Below, one piece after another: positions 24,262 through 34,127 of a DNA stretch of 51,133 nucleotides. Both the position numbers and the translations under genes were made by a program. The stretch's first letter is position 1, and each line of letters starts with the position of its first letter. Below the pieces are notes generated by a model. That model was not told the origin of the DNA. It made no database searches and saw only the letters and a program-made list of their open reading frames with translations. The stretch covers positions 1 to 51,133 of the forward strand of contig CAIJLK010000002.1 in the NCBI GenBank assembly GCA_903821465.1. Direction: 5' to 3'. This stretch comes from an uncultured Bacteroidota bacterium. GTDB lineage: Bacteria; Bacteroidota; Bacteroidia; Chitinophagales; Chitinophagaceae.

Positions 24262-26568
24262 ATGAACCATAGAATTATACTATTATTCTCTTTCTTATTT
24301 GCTTGCCAAATTTCAAATGCACAAAAGGAACCTTCTATTATTCCAAAACCAGTTAGCTTAATTATAAATAAAGGAAATTTTATTTTAGATCAACAAGTTT
24401 CCATAAAGTATGCTATAGCACAAAAGTCTTTATTTCCTGCTGTGAATTATTTTGTTGCAGCAATCAATGATATTTCTGGAATTAAAATAAACTTGAACAA
24501 AAAGACGGATAAAATTATTGAGCTAAAGATTGATAATACAATTTCGGTTAATAACGAAGGGTATTTAATAAAAGTAACACCCACACAAATAAATATCACT
24601 GCTAAAGGATATGCAGGCATTATCTATGGATTTCAGACGCTCCTACAAACCATTCCTCAAGTTCGTACAAATGCAATTCTCTCAATTCCTTGTATGGATA
24701 TCATTGATGAACCTCGATTTAAATGGAGAGGAATGCACCTTGATGTGAGTAGGCACTTTTTTTCAATTGCTCTTGTAAAGACTAATATAGATCTAATGGC
24801 AGCTTACAAGATGAATACTTTTCATTGGCATTTAGTTGATGATCAAGGTTGGAGAATTGAGATCAAAAAATATCCAAAACTTACTTCTGTAGGTGCATGG
24901 AGAGTTGATCAAACTTCATTGGTTTGGGGCACTCGCCCACAAGCTTTGCCAGGAGAGGATCCTAATTATGGTGGATATTATACACAAGAACAGATCAAAG
25001 AGATTATTGCGTATGCAGGAATAAGAAATATAACGGTGGTTCCAGAAATTGAAATGCCCGGACATATTGCATCGGCAATAGCCGCTTATCCGGAACTTAG
25101 TTGTAGTGGTAATTTTCAGCTGCCTATGACTGGAGGAAATTATAAAAATATGTCTTCTAATTATTGTGCGGGTAATGAAGCAGTTTTTCATTTTGTTGAG
25201 GACGTATTAACAGAAGTAATTAATCTCTTTCCTTCTAAATTCATACATATTGGAGGAGATGAAGTTGATAAAACAGATTGGCAGAAATGTGCAAAGTGTC
25301 AGGCTAGAATTAAAAAAGAAGGCCTAAAAAATGAAGATGAATTACAAAGTTATTTTGTAAAACGAATCGAAAAATTCATTAATTCAAAAAATCGAAAAAT
25401 AATTGGTTGGGACGAAATACTGGAAGGCGGACTTGCCCCTGAAGCTGCTGTAATGAGTTGGCGTGGTGAGAAAGGAGGAATACAAGCTGCAAACATGAAT
25501 CACTTAGTTGTAATGACTCCAGGCACTCCTTGTTATTTTGATAATTATCAAGCAGGACCCGAAGGTGAACCATTGGCAATTGGTGGGTTTAATACACTTA
25601 AAAAAGTGTATGATTACGAGCCCATACCTAAAGAGCTGAATAAAGAAAAGTATCAATACGTTTTAGGTGCACAGGCTAATTTGTGGACCGAATTTATTAC
25701 TACTTCAGCACATATCGAATACATGGTTTTGCCTAGAATGTTGGCTTTGGCAGAAGTGGTTTGGTCGCCCGTTTCGTCGAGGAACTGGAATGATTTTAAC
25801 CGGAGATTGAAATATCATTTTAATGCTTTTGATCAAAAGGGATTGCATTATTCACCAGGTAATTATACGGTGGATATTCGTCCGATTTCGAAGGATAATA
25901 AATTAGCAGTGGAACTATTGACAGAATCTCCTGAAGCAAAGATTTATTATACTACGGATGGGTCTATTCCAACTATTAGTTCAAATCTTTATCAGCAATC
26001 TTTTCCTGTTTCAAGTTCTTTAACCGTTAAAGCGGTTACCATTTTGAATGGGAAAATCATGAATCTAAAACCTGCAGAACAATCATTTGTTACGCATCTT
26101 GCTCTTGGTGCAGAAGTGAAATATAAAACAGCCTATTCGAAATATTATCTGGCCAATGGCCCTAATACCTTAACAGATGGAATACGAGGTAAGTTGAGCC
26201 ATAGCCAGTCGTGGCATGGCATTGATAATAACGATTTAGTTGCTACTATTGATTTAGGTAAGGTAAAAGAGATAAAATCAATTACGATTGGATGTTTGCA
26301 AAATTATAATTCATGGATCTTTATGCCAGCATCTGTACAATTTGAAATATCTGAAGACGGACAAAATTTTGTATCCATTTCAAAAGTTGAAAATGACATT
26401 CCACTTGATTTGAAAGCGGCAACTATCAAAGATTTCAAAGTAATGGCAAATAGTAAACAAGCCCGTTATATAAGGGTTACAGCAAAGAAAATTGAGGGTT
26501 GCCCGAAAGGTCATCCAGGTGAAGGAAAGCCTGCTTGGATTTTTGCAGATGAAATTATTGTAGAGTAA
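24262..26568 (+). CDS. secreted beta-N-acetylhexosaminidase, GH20
   Basis: An exo-acting glycosidase that removes terminal N-acetylglucosamine or N-acetylgalactosamine. Domains in order: signal peptide (1-20), GH20b N-terminal domain (about 25-145), GH20 catalytic barrel (about 150-510), a small chitobiase C-terminal-like beta domain (about 535-600) and a C-terminal F5/8 type C-like carbohydrate-binding region (about 620-768). The catalytic pair is Asp333-Glu334 in HIGGDEVDKTDW. Other conserved segments are FHWHLVDDQGWRIEIKKYP and PEIEMPGHIASAI. It is followed 19 bases later by an unrecognised secreted protein, probably in the same operon. Confidence 0.96.
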   Translation: MNHRIILLFSFLFACQISNAQKEPSIIPKPVSLIINKGNFILDQQVSIKYAIAQKSLFPAVNYFVAAINDISGIKINLNKKTDKIIELKIDNTISVNNEGYLIKVTPTQINITAKGYAGIIYGFQTLLQTIPQVRTNAILSIPCMDIIDEPRFKWRGMHLDVSRHFFSIALVKTNIDLMAAYKMNTFHWHLVDDQGWRIEIKKYPKLTSVGAWRVDQTSLVWGTRPQALPGEDPNYGGYYTQEQIKEIIAYAGIRNITVVPEIEMPGHIASAIAAYPELSCSGNFQLPMTGGNYKNMSSNYCAGNEAVFHFVEDVLTEVINLFPSKFIHIGGDEVDKTDWQKCAKCQARIKKEGLKNEDELQSYFVKRIEKFINSKNRKIIGWDEILEGGLAPEAAVMSWRGEKGGIQAANMNHLVVMTPGTPCYFDNYQAGPEGEPLAIGGFNTLKKVYDYEPIPKELNKEKYQYVLGAQANLWTEFITTSAHIEYMVLPRMLALAEVVWSPVSSRNWNDFNRRLKYHFNAFDQKGLHYSPGNYTVDIRPISKDNKLAVELLTESPEAKIYYTTDGSIPTISSNLYQQSFPVSSSLTVKAVTILNGKIMNLKPAEQSFVTHLALGAEVKYKTAYSKYYLANGPNTLTDGIRGKLSHSQSWHGIDNNDLVATIDLGKVKEIKSITIGCLQNYNSWIFMPASVQFEISEDGQNFVSISKVENDIPLDLKAATIKDFKVMANSKQARYIRVTAKKIEGCPKGHPGEGKPAWIFADEIIVE

Positions 26569-26587
26569 CACATGCAATTTTGAAACA

Positions 26588-29032
26588 ATGAAAAAACGAT
26601 TTTTATTTATTGTAGTCACCATTTTATTTATTTCAAAATTTGCAAATGCACAAGTTGTTTTTAAAACACAAAATTGGCAATTTGCATTAAATAAAAATGG
26701 AGTTGTTGCAAGTATGAAGAACCTTGCATTAAACAAAGAATACTTAGTTGCAGATTCGGCCAATTCATTATTGAGTATCAAGTATCAGGGGAAATTGATA
26801 GCTCCTACAAACTGTATTTGGAATAGTAAATCTTCGGAACTGAGTTTTTATTATCCTGTTGATAAAATAGTTGCTGTTGTAAAGGCAAAGTCAAACGCTA
26901 GTTACTTAAGTTTTGAATTAATTAGAATCAATGAGGCTTCGAAGGTAGAATTGGTTTTATGGGGACCATTTCCTACAAGTATCTCAGATTCTATTGGAGA
27001 AGTGGTAGGGGTAGTTAGAGATAAGGAATTTGCCATAGGCATTCAAGCTTTGAATGTAAAAACCTTGGGAGGTTATCCAAATGCAGAGAGCGATGTGGAA
27101 CCTTCTTATGATATTTTTGAGACTGGAAATACCATCGATATAAAAGCAGAAGATCGTACCAAACTTTTATTCAGAGGCGATGTAGCAAGGCCAACCAGCT
27201 ATGGTTCGGTATTGCAGGCTTATTGTAGAAATAGGAATAAAGATCGAATAATTGAAAATTGGTCGCACAAATTTTATCAGGCACCTGCATTTGAAGATGG
27301 TGGTGTAATAGGGAGTAAAATTGCCTTGTTCGGAGTTCCCGTAAATGAAGCATTAGCAACGCTAGGAAAAATTGAGATAGCGGAGGGCTTGCCACATCCT
27401 TTGTTAGATGGTATTTGGGGTAAAACTGCCACCAATGCATCAGAATCTTATATCATTATGAGGTTTGGTACTAATAATTTGCAGGTTGCAATTAATGTTA
27501 CGAAAGCTTCGGGATTAAGATACTTATACCACGAAGATCCTTTTGCATCTTGGGGGCATTTCAATTTGAATAAAACAGAATTTCCGGATAATTGGAAAAG
27601 TTTAAAACAATCTTCTTTAATCGCTTCAACGCAAGGTGTAAGATTAGGTGTACATACTTTATCAAATTTTATTACCACTAATGATGCCTATGTAACCCCA
27701 ATCCCTGATAAACGATTAGCAAAAGTTGGTTTTACCAAATTAACTACGTCAATTAACGCTACTGATACGGATATTACTATTGATAATCCTGTTTATTTTA
27801 ATCAATTTCAAAATAATACCCTCAGGTCAGCCGTCATAGGAGACGAGATTATTCGCTATACTTCTGTTTCGGAATCTAGTCCCTGGAAACTATTAAAATG
27901 TACAAGGGGAGCATTTGCAACCAAAGCTAGTGCGCACCAAGCAGGAGATAGTATGGGTAAATTAATTGACCATGCCTATCAGGTATTTCTGACCGATGCT
28001 TCTTTGTTAGATGAAATGTCAAAAACCATTGCGCGATTATTTAATGAAACTAATTTGATGCAAATTTCATTTGATGGATTGGAAGGATGTTGGTCAACCG
28101 GAATGGGTCAATATGCGCGACAATTATTTACAAAGACTTGGTATGATAATTTAAGTCCTGCATTGAAGGGGCGAGTTATTAATGACGCCAGTAATCCAGG
28201 TCATTTTTTCTGGCATATTTATACTAGGATGAATTGGGGTGAACCTTGGTATGCGGGCTTTAGAGAAAGTCAGTTACAATTGCGTTTAAAGAATCAACAA
28301 TTTTACAAACGTAATTTAATGCCGTCGATGCTTGGTTGGTTTAGCCTGAAGTTAGAAACGATGCCCGAAGATATTGAATGGATGTTGGCGCTAGGAGCTG
28401 GCTATAATGCGGGTTTTGGCCTATCAACGAGTTTGGAGACCTTGCAAAAACATGGAAAAAATACAGAAATATTTTCGTTGATTAGAAATTGGGAGAAACT
28501 ACGATTGAAACAGGCATTCTCTGAAGATCAAAAAGAAAGAATGCGCAGTTTAAAATCAGAATTTCATTTAGACTCAATTGGCTTAAATAAATATGGATTG
28601 ACAACTATTTATAATGCTTATTTCAAACACAATATTGTTAAGAAACAACCCGGTGAACCATCGATAACAAATTATGAATTTGAAAATAAGGGAAAGGAAC
28701 AATCGATTCGATTTATTATCAGCACAGGTACTGGCACAGAAACTGGCGAGATTATTAGTAATCCTTCCATTTCGGTAGGAGAACAAAATATATTAACTAT
28801 TCCCGTTTCTTTAAAAAGAAATCAGATCCTTTATTGCAATGGAACTACTATTTCATTGTACGATAACCAATGGCATTTAATACAAGAATTCGATAGCCAA
28901 TTAACCCTGCCTAAAATTTCGGCAGGAATTAATGCGATTCATTTCAAAGCAGACTCAAACGCAAATGCAGCAGGCGAAATAAAGATTGAATTGCGGGCAA
29001 TGGGTGAAAGAGAAATAATTGTTTTAAAATAA
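26588..29032 (+). CDS. secreted protein of unknown family, possibly glycosidase-like
   Basis: I do not recognise this 814-residue protein. It has a signal peptide (about 1-21, ending KFANAQ), a beta-rich first part (about 22-270), and a mixed alpha/beta later part that could be a barrel, with QISFDGLEGCWSTG (about 495-508) and NDASNPGHFFWHIYTRMNWGEPW (about 535-560) rich in acidic and aromatic residues. A segment at about 420-460 (IGDEIIRYTSVSES then CTRGAFATKASAHQAGD) resembles a motif common in phage tail or baseplate proteins. The C-terminal part (about 680-814) is beta-rich. Position between GH20 and sugar-acid genes suggests glycan processing, but that is inference only. Confidence 0.75.
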   Translation: MKKRFLFIVVTILFISKFANAQVVFKTQNWQFALNKNGVVASMKNLALNKEYLVADSANSLLSIKYQGKLIAPTNCIWNSKSSELSFYYPVDKIVAVVKAKSNASYLSFELIRINEASKVELVLWGPFPTSISDSIGEVVGVVRDKEFAIGIQALNVKTLGGYPNAESDVEPSYDIFETGNTIDIKAEDRTKLLFRGDVARPTSYGSVLQAYCRNRNKDRIIENWSHKFYQAPAFEDGGVIGSKIALFGVPVNEALATLGKIEIAEGLPHPLLDGIWGKTATNASESYIIMRFGTNNLQVAINVTKASGLRYLYHEDPFASWGHFNLNKTEFPDNWKSLKQSSLIASTQGVRLGVHTLSNFITTNDAYVTPIPDKRLAKVGFTKLTTSINATDTDITIDNPVYFNQFQNNTLRSAVIGDEIIRYTSVSESSPWKLLKCTRGAFATKASAHQAGDSMGKLIDHAYQVFLTDASLLDEMSKTIARLFNETNLMQISFDGLEGCWSTGMGQYARQLFTKTWYDNLSPALKGRVINDASNPGHFFWHIYTRMNWGEPWYAGFRESQLQLRLKNQQFYKRNLMPSMLGWFSLKLETMPEDIEWMLALGAGYNAGFGLSTSLETLQKHGKNTEIFSLIRNWEKLRLKQAFSEDQKERMRSLKSEFHLDSIGLNKYGLTTIYNAYFKHNIVKKQPGEPSITNYEFENKGKEQSIRFIISTGTGTETGEIISNPSISVGEQNILTIPVSLKRNQILYCNGTTISLYDNQWHLIQEFDSQLTLPKISAGINAIHFKADSNANAAGEIKIELRAMGEREIIVLK

Positions 29033-29092
29033 ACAAATTTTTCAAGTGCAAAATAGTGTGCTAATTTGTATAGTTATATTAATTGATTAGAA

Positions 29093-30808
29093 ATGAGTAA
29101 GAATACATTAAGAAGCGATGGATGGTTTGGTCGCACAGGAAAGGATGGTTTTATCTATCGTTCCTGGTTTAAAAAGCAAGGAATACCGCAGGATGAATTA
29201 GAAGGCAAACCAATTATTGGCATTTGTAATACCTGGTCTGAATTAACACCCTGTAATTCTCATTTTAGAGAACTCGCAGAATTTGTAAAGCGTGGGATCA
29301 TTGAAGCTGGCGGGTTTCCTGTTGAGTTTCCAGTGATGTCGCTTGGTGAATCACTCATGAAACCCACTACAATGCTTTACCGCAATCAGGTAAGTGTTGA
29401 TGTGGAAGAATCGATTCGTGCAAATCCTTTAGATGGGGTGGTTCTTTTATGTGGCTGTGATAAAACTACGCCTGCATTAGTAATGGGTGCCTGTAGTGTA
29501 AATATACCCGCCATTGTTTTGTCTGGTGGAGCCATGCTTACGGGTAAATACAAAGGCAAAAGTATTAGTACAAGCGACTTGTGGCTGTTTAGTGAAGCCA
29601 ATCGTTCAGGTAAAATGTCTGATCAGGAAATGCTGGAAGCAGAATCTGGCATGTGTAGAAGCGACGGGCATTGCGCTGTTATGGGAACCGCTTCCACCAT
29701 GGCTTGTATGGTAGAAGCATTGGGATTAACACTGCCACAAAATGCTGCGATTCCTGCGCCAGACTCCGCAAGAAAAGTAATTGCACAATTAACGGGAAGA
29801 GAAATAGTAAAGATGGTAGCGGCTGACCGAAAGCCTTCTGACATTTTAACCAGAGGCGCTTTTGAAAATGCCATTCGTGTAAATGCGGCAATCGGTGGGT
29901 CCACCAATTTTGTGATCCATTTATTAGCTATTGCCGGTAGGGTAGGTGTTGAATTGAATTTGCAAGACATGGATACTTTCTCTAAAAATATTCCTCTCAT
30001 TACTAATCTACAACCATCGGGAAAATATTTTATGGAAGATCTTTATTATGCGGGCGGACTCCCAGCGGTGATTAAAGAACTCTTACCAACGCTTAATCAA
30101 GATTGCATTACGGTAAATGGTAAAACTGTCAATGAAAATTACAAGGATAGTCCTTGCTATGACGAAGATGTGATCTCGAAAATGGCGCACCCTTTTAATG
30201 AAGTATCGGGTATTGTTGTATTGAAAGGAAATTTATGTGAGAAAGGTGCCGTGATCAAACCTTCTGCTGCTAGTAAACATTTAATGAATCATACCGGTAA
30301 GGCAGTGGTCTTTGAAACAATCGATGATTATAAAGAAAGAATTGCTGATCCTAATTTAGAGATCGATGAGAGTTGTATCATGGTGATGAAAAACGTGGGA
30401 CTCAAAGGCTATCCCGGTATGCCAGAAGTGGGGAATATGGGATTACCGCCGAAGCTTTTAGAAAAAGGTATTACTGATATGATTCGAATTTCTGATGGAC
30501 GCATGAGCGGTACAGGTTTTGGTACAGTGGTATTACATGTTTCGCCAGAAGCCGCTATCGGAGGAAATCTGGCATTGGTACAAAATGGTGATCTGATTAC
30601 TTTAAATGTAGCAGACAGGATCTTGCATTTGCATGTAGATGAGAGTACACTTGCAGAAAGAAGAAGTAAATACTCGCCGATTGATCTGGGTTATACCAGA
30701 GGATATACCAAACAGTTTTTAGATCATGTGTTGCAACCAGAAGAAGGAGCAGACTTTGATTATTTAAAAGGAAGTTCCGGTTCAGATATTCAGCGCGATT
30801 CACATTAA
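29093..30808 (+). CDS. IlvD/Edd family dehydratase, pentonate type
   Basis: A cytoplasmic [2Fe-2S] enzyme of 571 residues that dehydrates sugar acids to 2-keto-3-deoxy acids. The cluster cysteines are Cys54 (LTPCNSH), Cys122 (CGCDKTTPA) and Cys194 (GHCAVMGTAST), the arrangement known in arabinonate/xylonate dehydratases. The N-terminal LRSDGWFGRTGKDGFIYRSW segment is also typical of that subgroup rather than of dihydroxyacid dehydratase (IlvD). It is followed 18 bases later by an SDR, suggesting a non-phosphorylative route: sugar dehydrogenase, (lactonase), then dehydratase. Which pentonate or hexonate is used cannot be told. Confidence 0.93.
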   Translation: MSKNTLRSDGWFGRTGKDGFIYRSWFKKQGIPQDELEGKPIIGICNTWSELTPCNSHFRELAEFVKRGIIEAGGFPVEFPVMSLGESLMKPTTMLYRNQVSVDVEESIRANPLDGVVLLCGCDKTTPALVMGACSVNIPAIVLSGGAMLTGKYKGKSISTSDLWLFSEANRSGKMSDQEMLEAESGMCRSDGHCAVMGTASTMACMVEALGLTLPQNAAIPAPDSARKVIAQLTGREIVKMVAADRKPSDILTRGAFENAIRVNAAIGGSTNFVIHLLAIAGRVGVELNLQDMDTFSKNIPLITNLQPSGKYFMEDLYYAGGLPAVIKELLPTLNQDCITVNGKTVNENYKDSPCYDEDVISKMAHPFNEVSGIVVLKGNLCEKGAVIKPSAASKHLMNHTGKAVVFETIDDYKERIADPNLEIDESCIMVMKNVGLKGYPGMPEVGNMGLPPKLLEKGITDMIRISDGRMSGTGFGTVVLHVSPEAAIGGNLALVQNGDLITLNVADRILHLHVDESTLAERRSKYSPIDLGYTRGYTKQFLDHVLQPEEGADFDYLKGSSGSDIQRDSH

Positions 30809-30826
30809 TTATGAAAATCAGAAACG

Positions 30827-31597
30827 ATGGGAAATAAAACATTTCAAAACCAAGTTGCCATTGTTACCGGTGCCGGAAAAGGAATCGGATTTGCAGTTGC
30901 GCGTCAGCTTGCATTGAAGGGAGCTAAAGTTGTTTTAAACGATATAGATACTGAGTTGGCGCAATCTGCATCTAAAAGAATTATGGAAGAAGCAGGTATT
31001 TGTGAGGCATTTGGGGGTGATATTTCTGATATGCAAATCATTGAAGGCATTGTTGCTTTTGCTGTGGAAAAATTCGGTAAACTGGATATCCTTTTAGCGA
31101 ATGCAGGTATTACCACTTATGGCGATTTCTTAGAGTATCAACCAGCATCCATGCAGCGATTATTACAGATCAATCTCTTTGGAACATTTTTCTTAACACA
31201 AGCCGCTACCAAGCAAATGGTAAAGCAAGCACATGGTGGAAGTATATTAATTACTTCATCCGTTACAGGCCATGCAGCACATCCTTTTCTTGCGGCTTAT
31301 GGAATGACTAAAGCGGGACTAGATCAATTAGTAAAAAATTTGGTGATCGATTTGGGTCCGCATAACATCAATATCAACACCATGGTTCCCGGTGCCACAT
31401 TAACGGAAAGAACATTAATTGAAGATCCCGATTATCTAGAGATCTGGTCGCGTATTACACCATCAGGCCGGCCCTCTACTACAGATGATATTGTTAATGC
31501 AGCTTTGTTTTTAGTATCACCTGCATCCAGGCAGATCATGGGACAGAATCTGGTGATCGATGGTGGGTGGACCTCTGTTGGTGTGCCACCGTATTAA
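30827..31597 (+). CDS. SDR family oxidoreductase, probable sugar dehydrogenase
   Basis: A cytoplasmic NAD(P)-dependent short-chain dehydrogenase of 256 residues. The nucleotide-binding motif TGAGKGIG is at about 15-22, NAG at about 91-93, the catalytic tyrosine and lysine are in YGMTKAGL (about 158-165), and the segment ITSSVTGHAAHP carries the catalytic serine. Asp in NDIDTELA after the second strand suggests NAD preference. It follows the pentonate-type dehydratase by 18 bases, so it may oxidise the matching sugar or a downstream intermediate. The exact substrate is unknown. Confidence 0.93.
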   Translation: MGNKTFQNQVAIVTGAGKGIGFAVARQLALKGAKVVLNDIDTELAQSASKRIMEEAGICEAFGGDISDMQIIEGIVAFAVEKFGKLDILLANAGITTYGDFLEYQPASMQRLLQINLFGTFFLTQAATKQMVKQAHGGSILITSSVTGHAAHPFLAAYGMTKAGLDQLVKNLVIDLGPHNININTMVPGATLTERTLIEDPDYLEIWSRITPSGRPSTTDDIVNAALFLVSPASRQIMGQNLVIDGGWTSVGVPPY

Positions 31598-31605
31598 CTA
31601 GATAC

Positions 31606-34011
31606 TTATTTTATTGTTACCGTTATTGCTTTTCCGATATACACAATTGTTTTATCAAATTTTGTAGTTGCTGCAATACCTGATCCATGCACACCATCCA
31701 CTAATACAATATTAAATACACGTTTCTGCAACATGCCGTTGAATGATCCCTTCGTATCTGAAATAGTTAGCTGTTGCATTTTGTCGTTCCAGCTAAACAA
31801 GATGTTTGCAAATTTTCCTTTTTCATATTGATAATTATCGTTCTCGTCTTCATATAATTTGAACTGTCCATTTGCTCCCTTATATATTCTTAATTCTAGG
31901 GTATCTGCTTTACGCTCGGTTGCATATTCCATGACTGGTCCCATTGGAATTATTGAACCTGCTTTCACATATAAAGGCATGGTATTGATTGGAACTGATA
32001 CGGCCATTGATTGACCACCAGCAAATTGCTTGCCCGTCCAGAAATCATACCATACAGCTGCTTTTGGTAAATATAATGCTCGTGTTGTTTTTCCCTTTGC
32101 CGCATTTATACCAGTGTATAATTGCTCGGTTACGGGGTTTACTAAGAAAGCTGGACCAAACATATATTGATCTGGAATATCATATACTTTCGGATCATTT
32201 CTAAAATCAAAACTCAAGGCACGCATCATAGTATAATTATCATTAGTTACACTTCCAGCTAATGAATAAATATAGGGGAGTAGTCGATAACGTAATTGAT
32301 CATATGCCAGCAAAGTCTTCTTTGTTTCTGCGCTCCAGTTCTTTGAAAATAAAGCTCGCTCTCCCTTTCCGTGAATTCTAAAAATCGGACAAAACGCTCC
32401 AAATTGAAACCATCTGGTGAATAATTCTTGTTTATCAGGCTGCGACCAATCGGCAGCGGTCCAGTTATAATGATATCCACCAATATCAGAAGTCCAATAT
32501 GGAATTCCTGATGCACATGCATTGATGCCTTGTGGCACTTGCACTTTAAATGCTTCAAAACTGCAACTAATATCAGATGACCAAAGCGTAGTTGCATTGC
32601 GCTGTTGGCCGGCAAATGCCTGTCTGATCAATAAGAAAGCACGTTTGTCTTTTACATCTCTTCTCCATCCTTTGTATAAACCCTTGCTATGTTCTAAGGA
32701 ATAAGTATTGAAATAATCGATGCCCTTGCCCACAGAAAAATTTGCCTTACGGCGTTCGTCTAGTAATGCGCCATTATCTGGTTCACACTGATCTACCCAC
32801 CATGCATCCCAACCATCACGCAGAATTAAACTATCAGCTGCTTGTCTCCAATACAATTCTCTTGCAGCAGGATTATGTGCATCATAATAAGTATCGAAAG
32901 TATGTGTTACTACATTGTCCCATGTTACACTTGTTAATCCCCCCATCTTTTTTAATGCATCAAAATTAGGTGTGCCTGTTCCAAACACAGGCCAGATCGA
33001 GATCATGGCGTGCAAATTGGCTTTGTGTAATTCATCCACCAACGCTTTCGGGTTAGGATAACGTTCTTGCTTCATCACATGTGAACCAATAGGTAAGGGA
33101 TCCCAGTAATACCAGTCTTGTACAATGGCATCGACAGGAATATGGTTGTTTCTGTAATTATCTTTTACAGTAATGATTTCTGACTGACTCATATATCGAT
33201 CCTGCGATTGAAATAATCCAAAAGCCCATTTAGGAAACATCGGAGCCTTACCTGTTGCTTGCCGATAAAGATCAATGATATGATCAAAGTCGGGCCCATA
33301 AAAGAAATAATAATTTACTTGTCTGCCACTTTCAGAAACGTATTTGAATTTTGTGTTGTTGGATTCGGCACCATAAAAATCGCTGGATGCATAGTTGTCC
33401 CAATACAGTCCAAACCCTTTACTGGAAAGCAATACAGGAATAGATCCTGTTAAATATTTAATGGTCATATCTTGATTTCGACCTTTATAATTCATAGCAC
33501 CAGTGTCAATAGGATGGCAGCCCAATCCATATAGCGCTTCGTCTTTGGGAGAAAGAAATTGGGTACTGCAATCATAAGTAGCAATGCCAGCAATTGTTTG
33601 AGCTGTCATTGTTTTGTTAGCAGCATTATCTTCGGCAGTAATAAGTGCTCCAGCTTTATTATAATAACTAATGGCACTAGTTGATTTACTAACTGCGATG
33701 GTTAATTTATTGGTGCTGATAATAATATTGCTTCCTTTTTCGGCAACTTGAAATTCATTAGGGTTACTAAAAGTATTATTAACAACTAAAGAATTGAAAT
33801 AGGGGAAAGCATCTAATATGGTAAATTTTACTTGAACAATATCAGCAGCGCAAAGACGAATTTTTAGAAGGCCCCTGTCAAGTTTAAAACTTACTCCATC
33901 TCTTTCTTTATTGAAACTTCGGATCTGAGATTGTGCAATACTGATATGTCCTATTAAAATTAGCGTTAATAGAAGACAGATTGATTTGAAAGACTTTAAT
34001 GGCAATCGCAT
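31606..34011 (-). CDS. secreted glycoside hydrolase family 31, probable alpha-xylosidase or alpha-glucosidase
   Basis: An 801-residue retaining alpha-glycosidase with a signal peptide (about 1-26, ending HISIAQ). The N-terminal beta-sandwich (about 30-255) precedes the catalytic barrel. The nucleophile is Asp407 in WWVDQCEPDNG and the likely acid/base is Asp480 in LWSSDIS. The substrate-binding region includes GIPYWTSDIGGY. A C-terminal beta region (about 630-801) with NTMPLYVKAGSIIPMGP follows, as in the family. The WVDxxEPD type is common among alpha-xylosidases of Bacteroidota, and the nearby GH51 fits hemicellulose, but specificity is inferred. It is convergent with the SDR gene, eight bases apart. 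Confidence 0.94.
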   Translation of the reverse strand: MRLPLKSFKSICLLLTLILIGHISIAQSQIRSFNKERDGVSFKLDRGLLKIRLCAADIVQVKFTILDAFPYFNSLVVNNTFSNPNEFQVAEKGSNIIISTNKLTIAVSKSTSAISYYNKAGALITAEDNAANKTMTAQTIAGIATYDCSTQFLSPKDEALYGLGCHPIDTGAMNYKGRNQDMTIKYLTGSIPVLLSSKGFGLYWDNYASSDFYGAESNNTKFKYVSESGRQVNYYFFYGPDFDHIIDLYRQATGKAPMFPKWAFGLFQSQDRYMSQSEIITVKDNYRNNHIPVDAIVQDWYYWDPLPIGSHVMKQERYPNPKALVDELHKANLHAMISIWPVFGTGTPNFDALKKMGGLTSVTWDNVVTHTFDTYYDAHNPAARELYWRQAADSLILRDGWDAWWVDQCEPDNGALLDERRKANFSVGKGIDYFNTYSLEHSKGLYKGWRRDVKDKRAFLLIRQAFAGQQRNATTLWSSDISCSFEAFKVQVPQGINACASGIPYWTSDIGGYHYNWTAADWSQPDKQELFTRWFQFGAFCPIFRIHGKGERALFSKNWSAETKKTLLAYDQLRYRLLPYIYSLAGSVTNDNYTMMRALSFDFRNDPKVYDIPDQYMFGPAFLVNPVTEQLYTGINAAKGKTTRALYLPKAAVWYDFWTGKQFAGGQSMAVSVPINTMPLYVKAGSIIPMGPVMEYATERKADTLELRIYKGANGQFKLYEDENDNYQYEKGKFANILFSWNDKMQQLTISDTKGSFNGMLQKRVFNIVLVDGVHGSGIAATTKFDKTIVYIGKAITVTIK

Positions 34012-34127
34012 AGAAATATATTGAAGTCGATAAATATAAACTAAGTTTTTTATTGAATAAAATTTGTAAGGTATTGTAGGATAATCTACTTTCAGTAATG
34101 TCTTCAGTAATCAGCATCTACAATTAA

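Noticed and set aside
26588..29032. Phage tail protein or prophage remnant because of the tail-like motif
   Set aside because: The protein has a signal peptide, lies in a sugar-degradation operon and no other phage gene is present.
29093..30808. Dehydratase as IlvD of branched-chain amino acid synthesis
   Set aside because: The N-terminal segment and cysteine context match the sugar-acid subgroup, and no ilv or leu genes are nearby.
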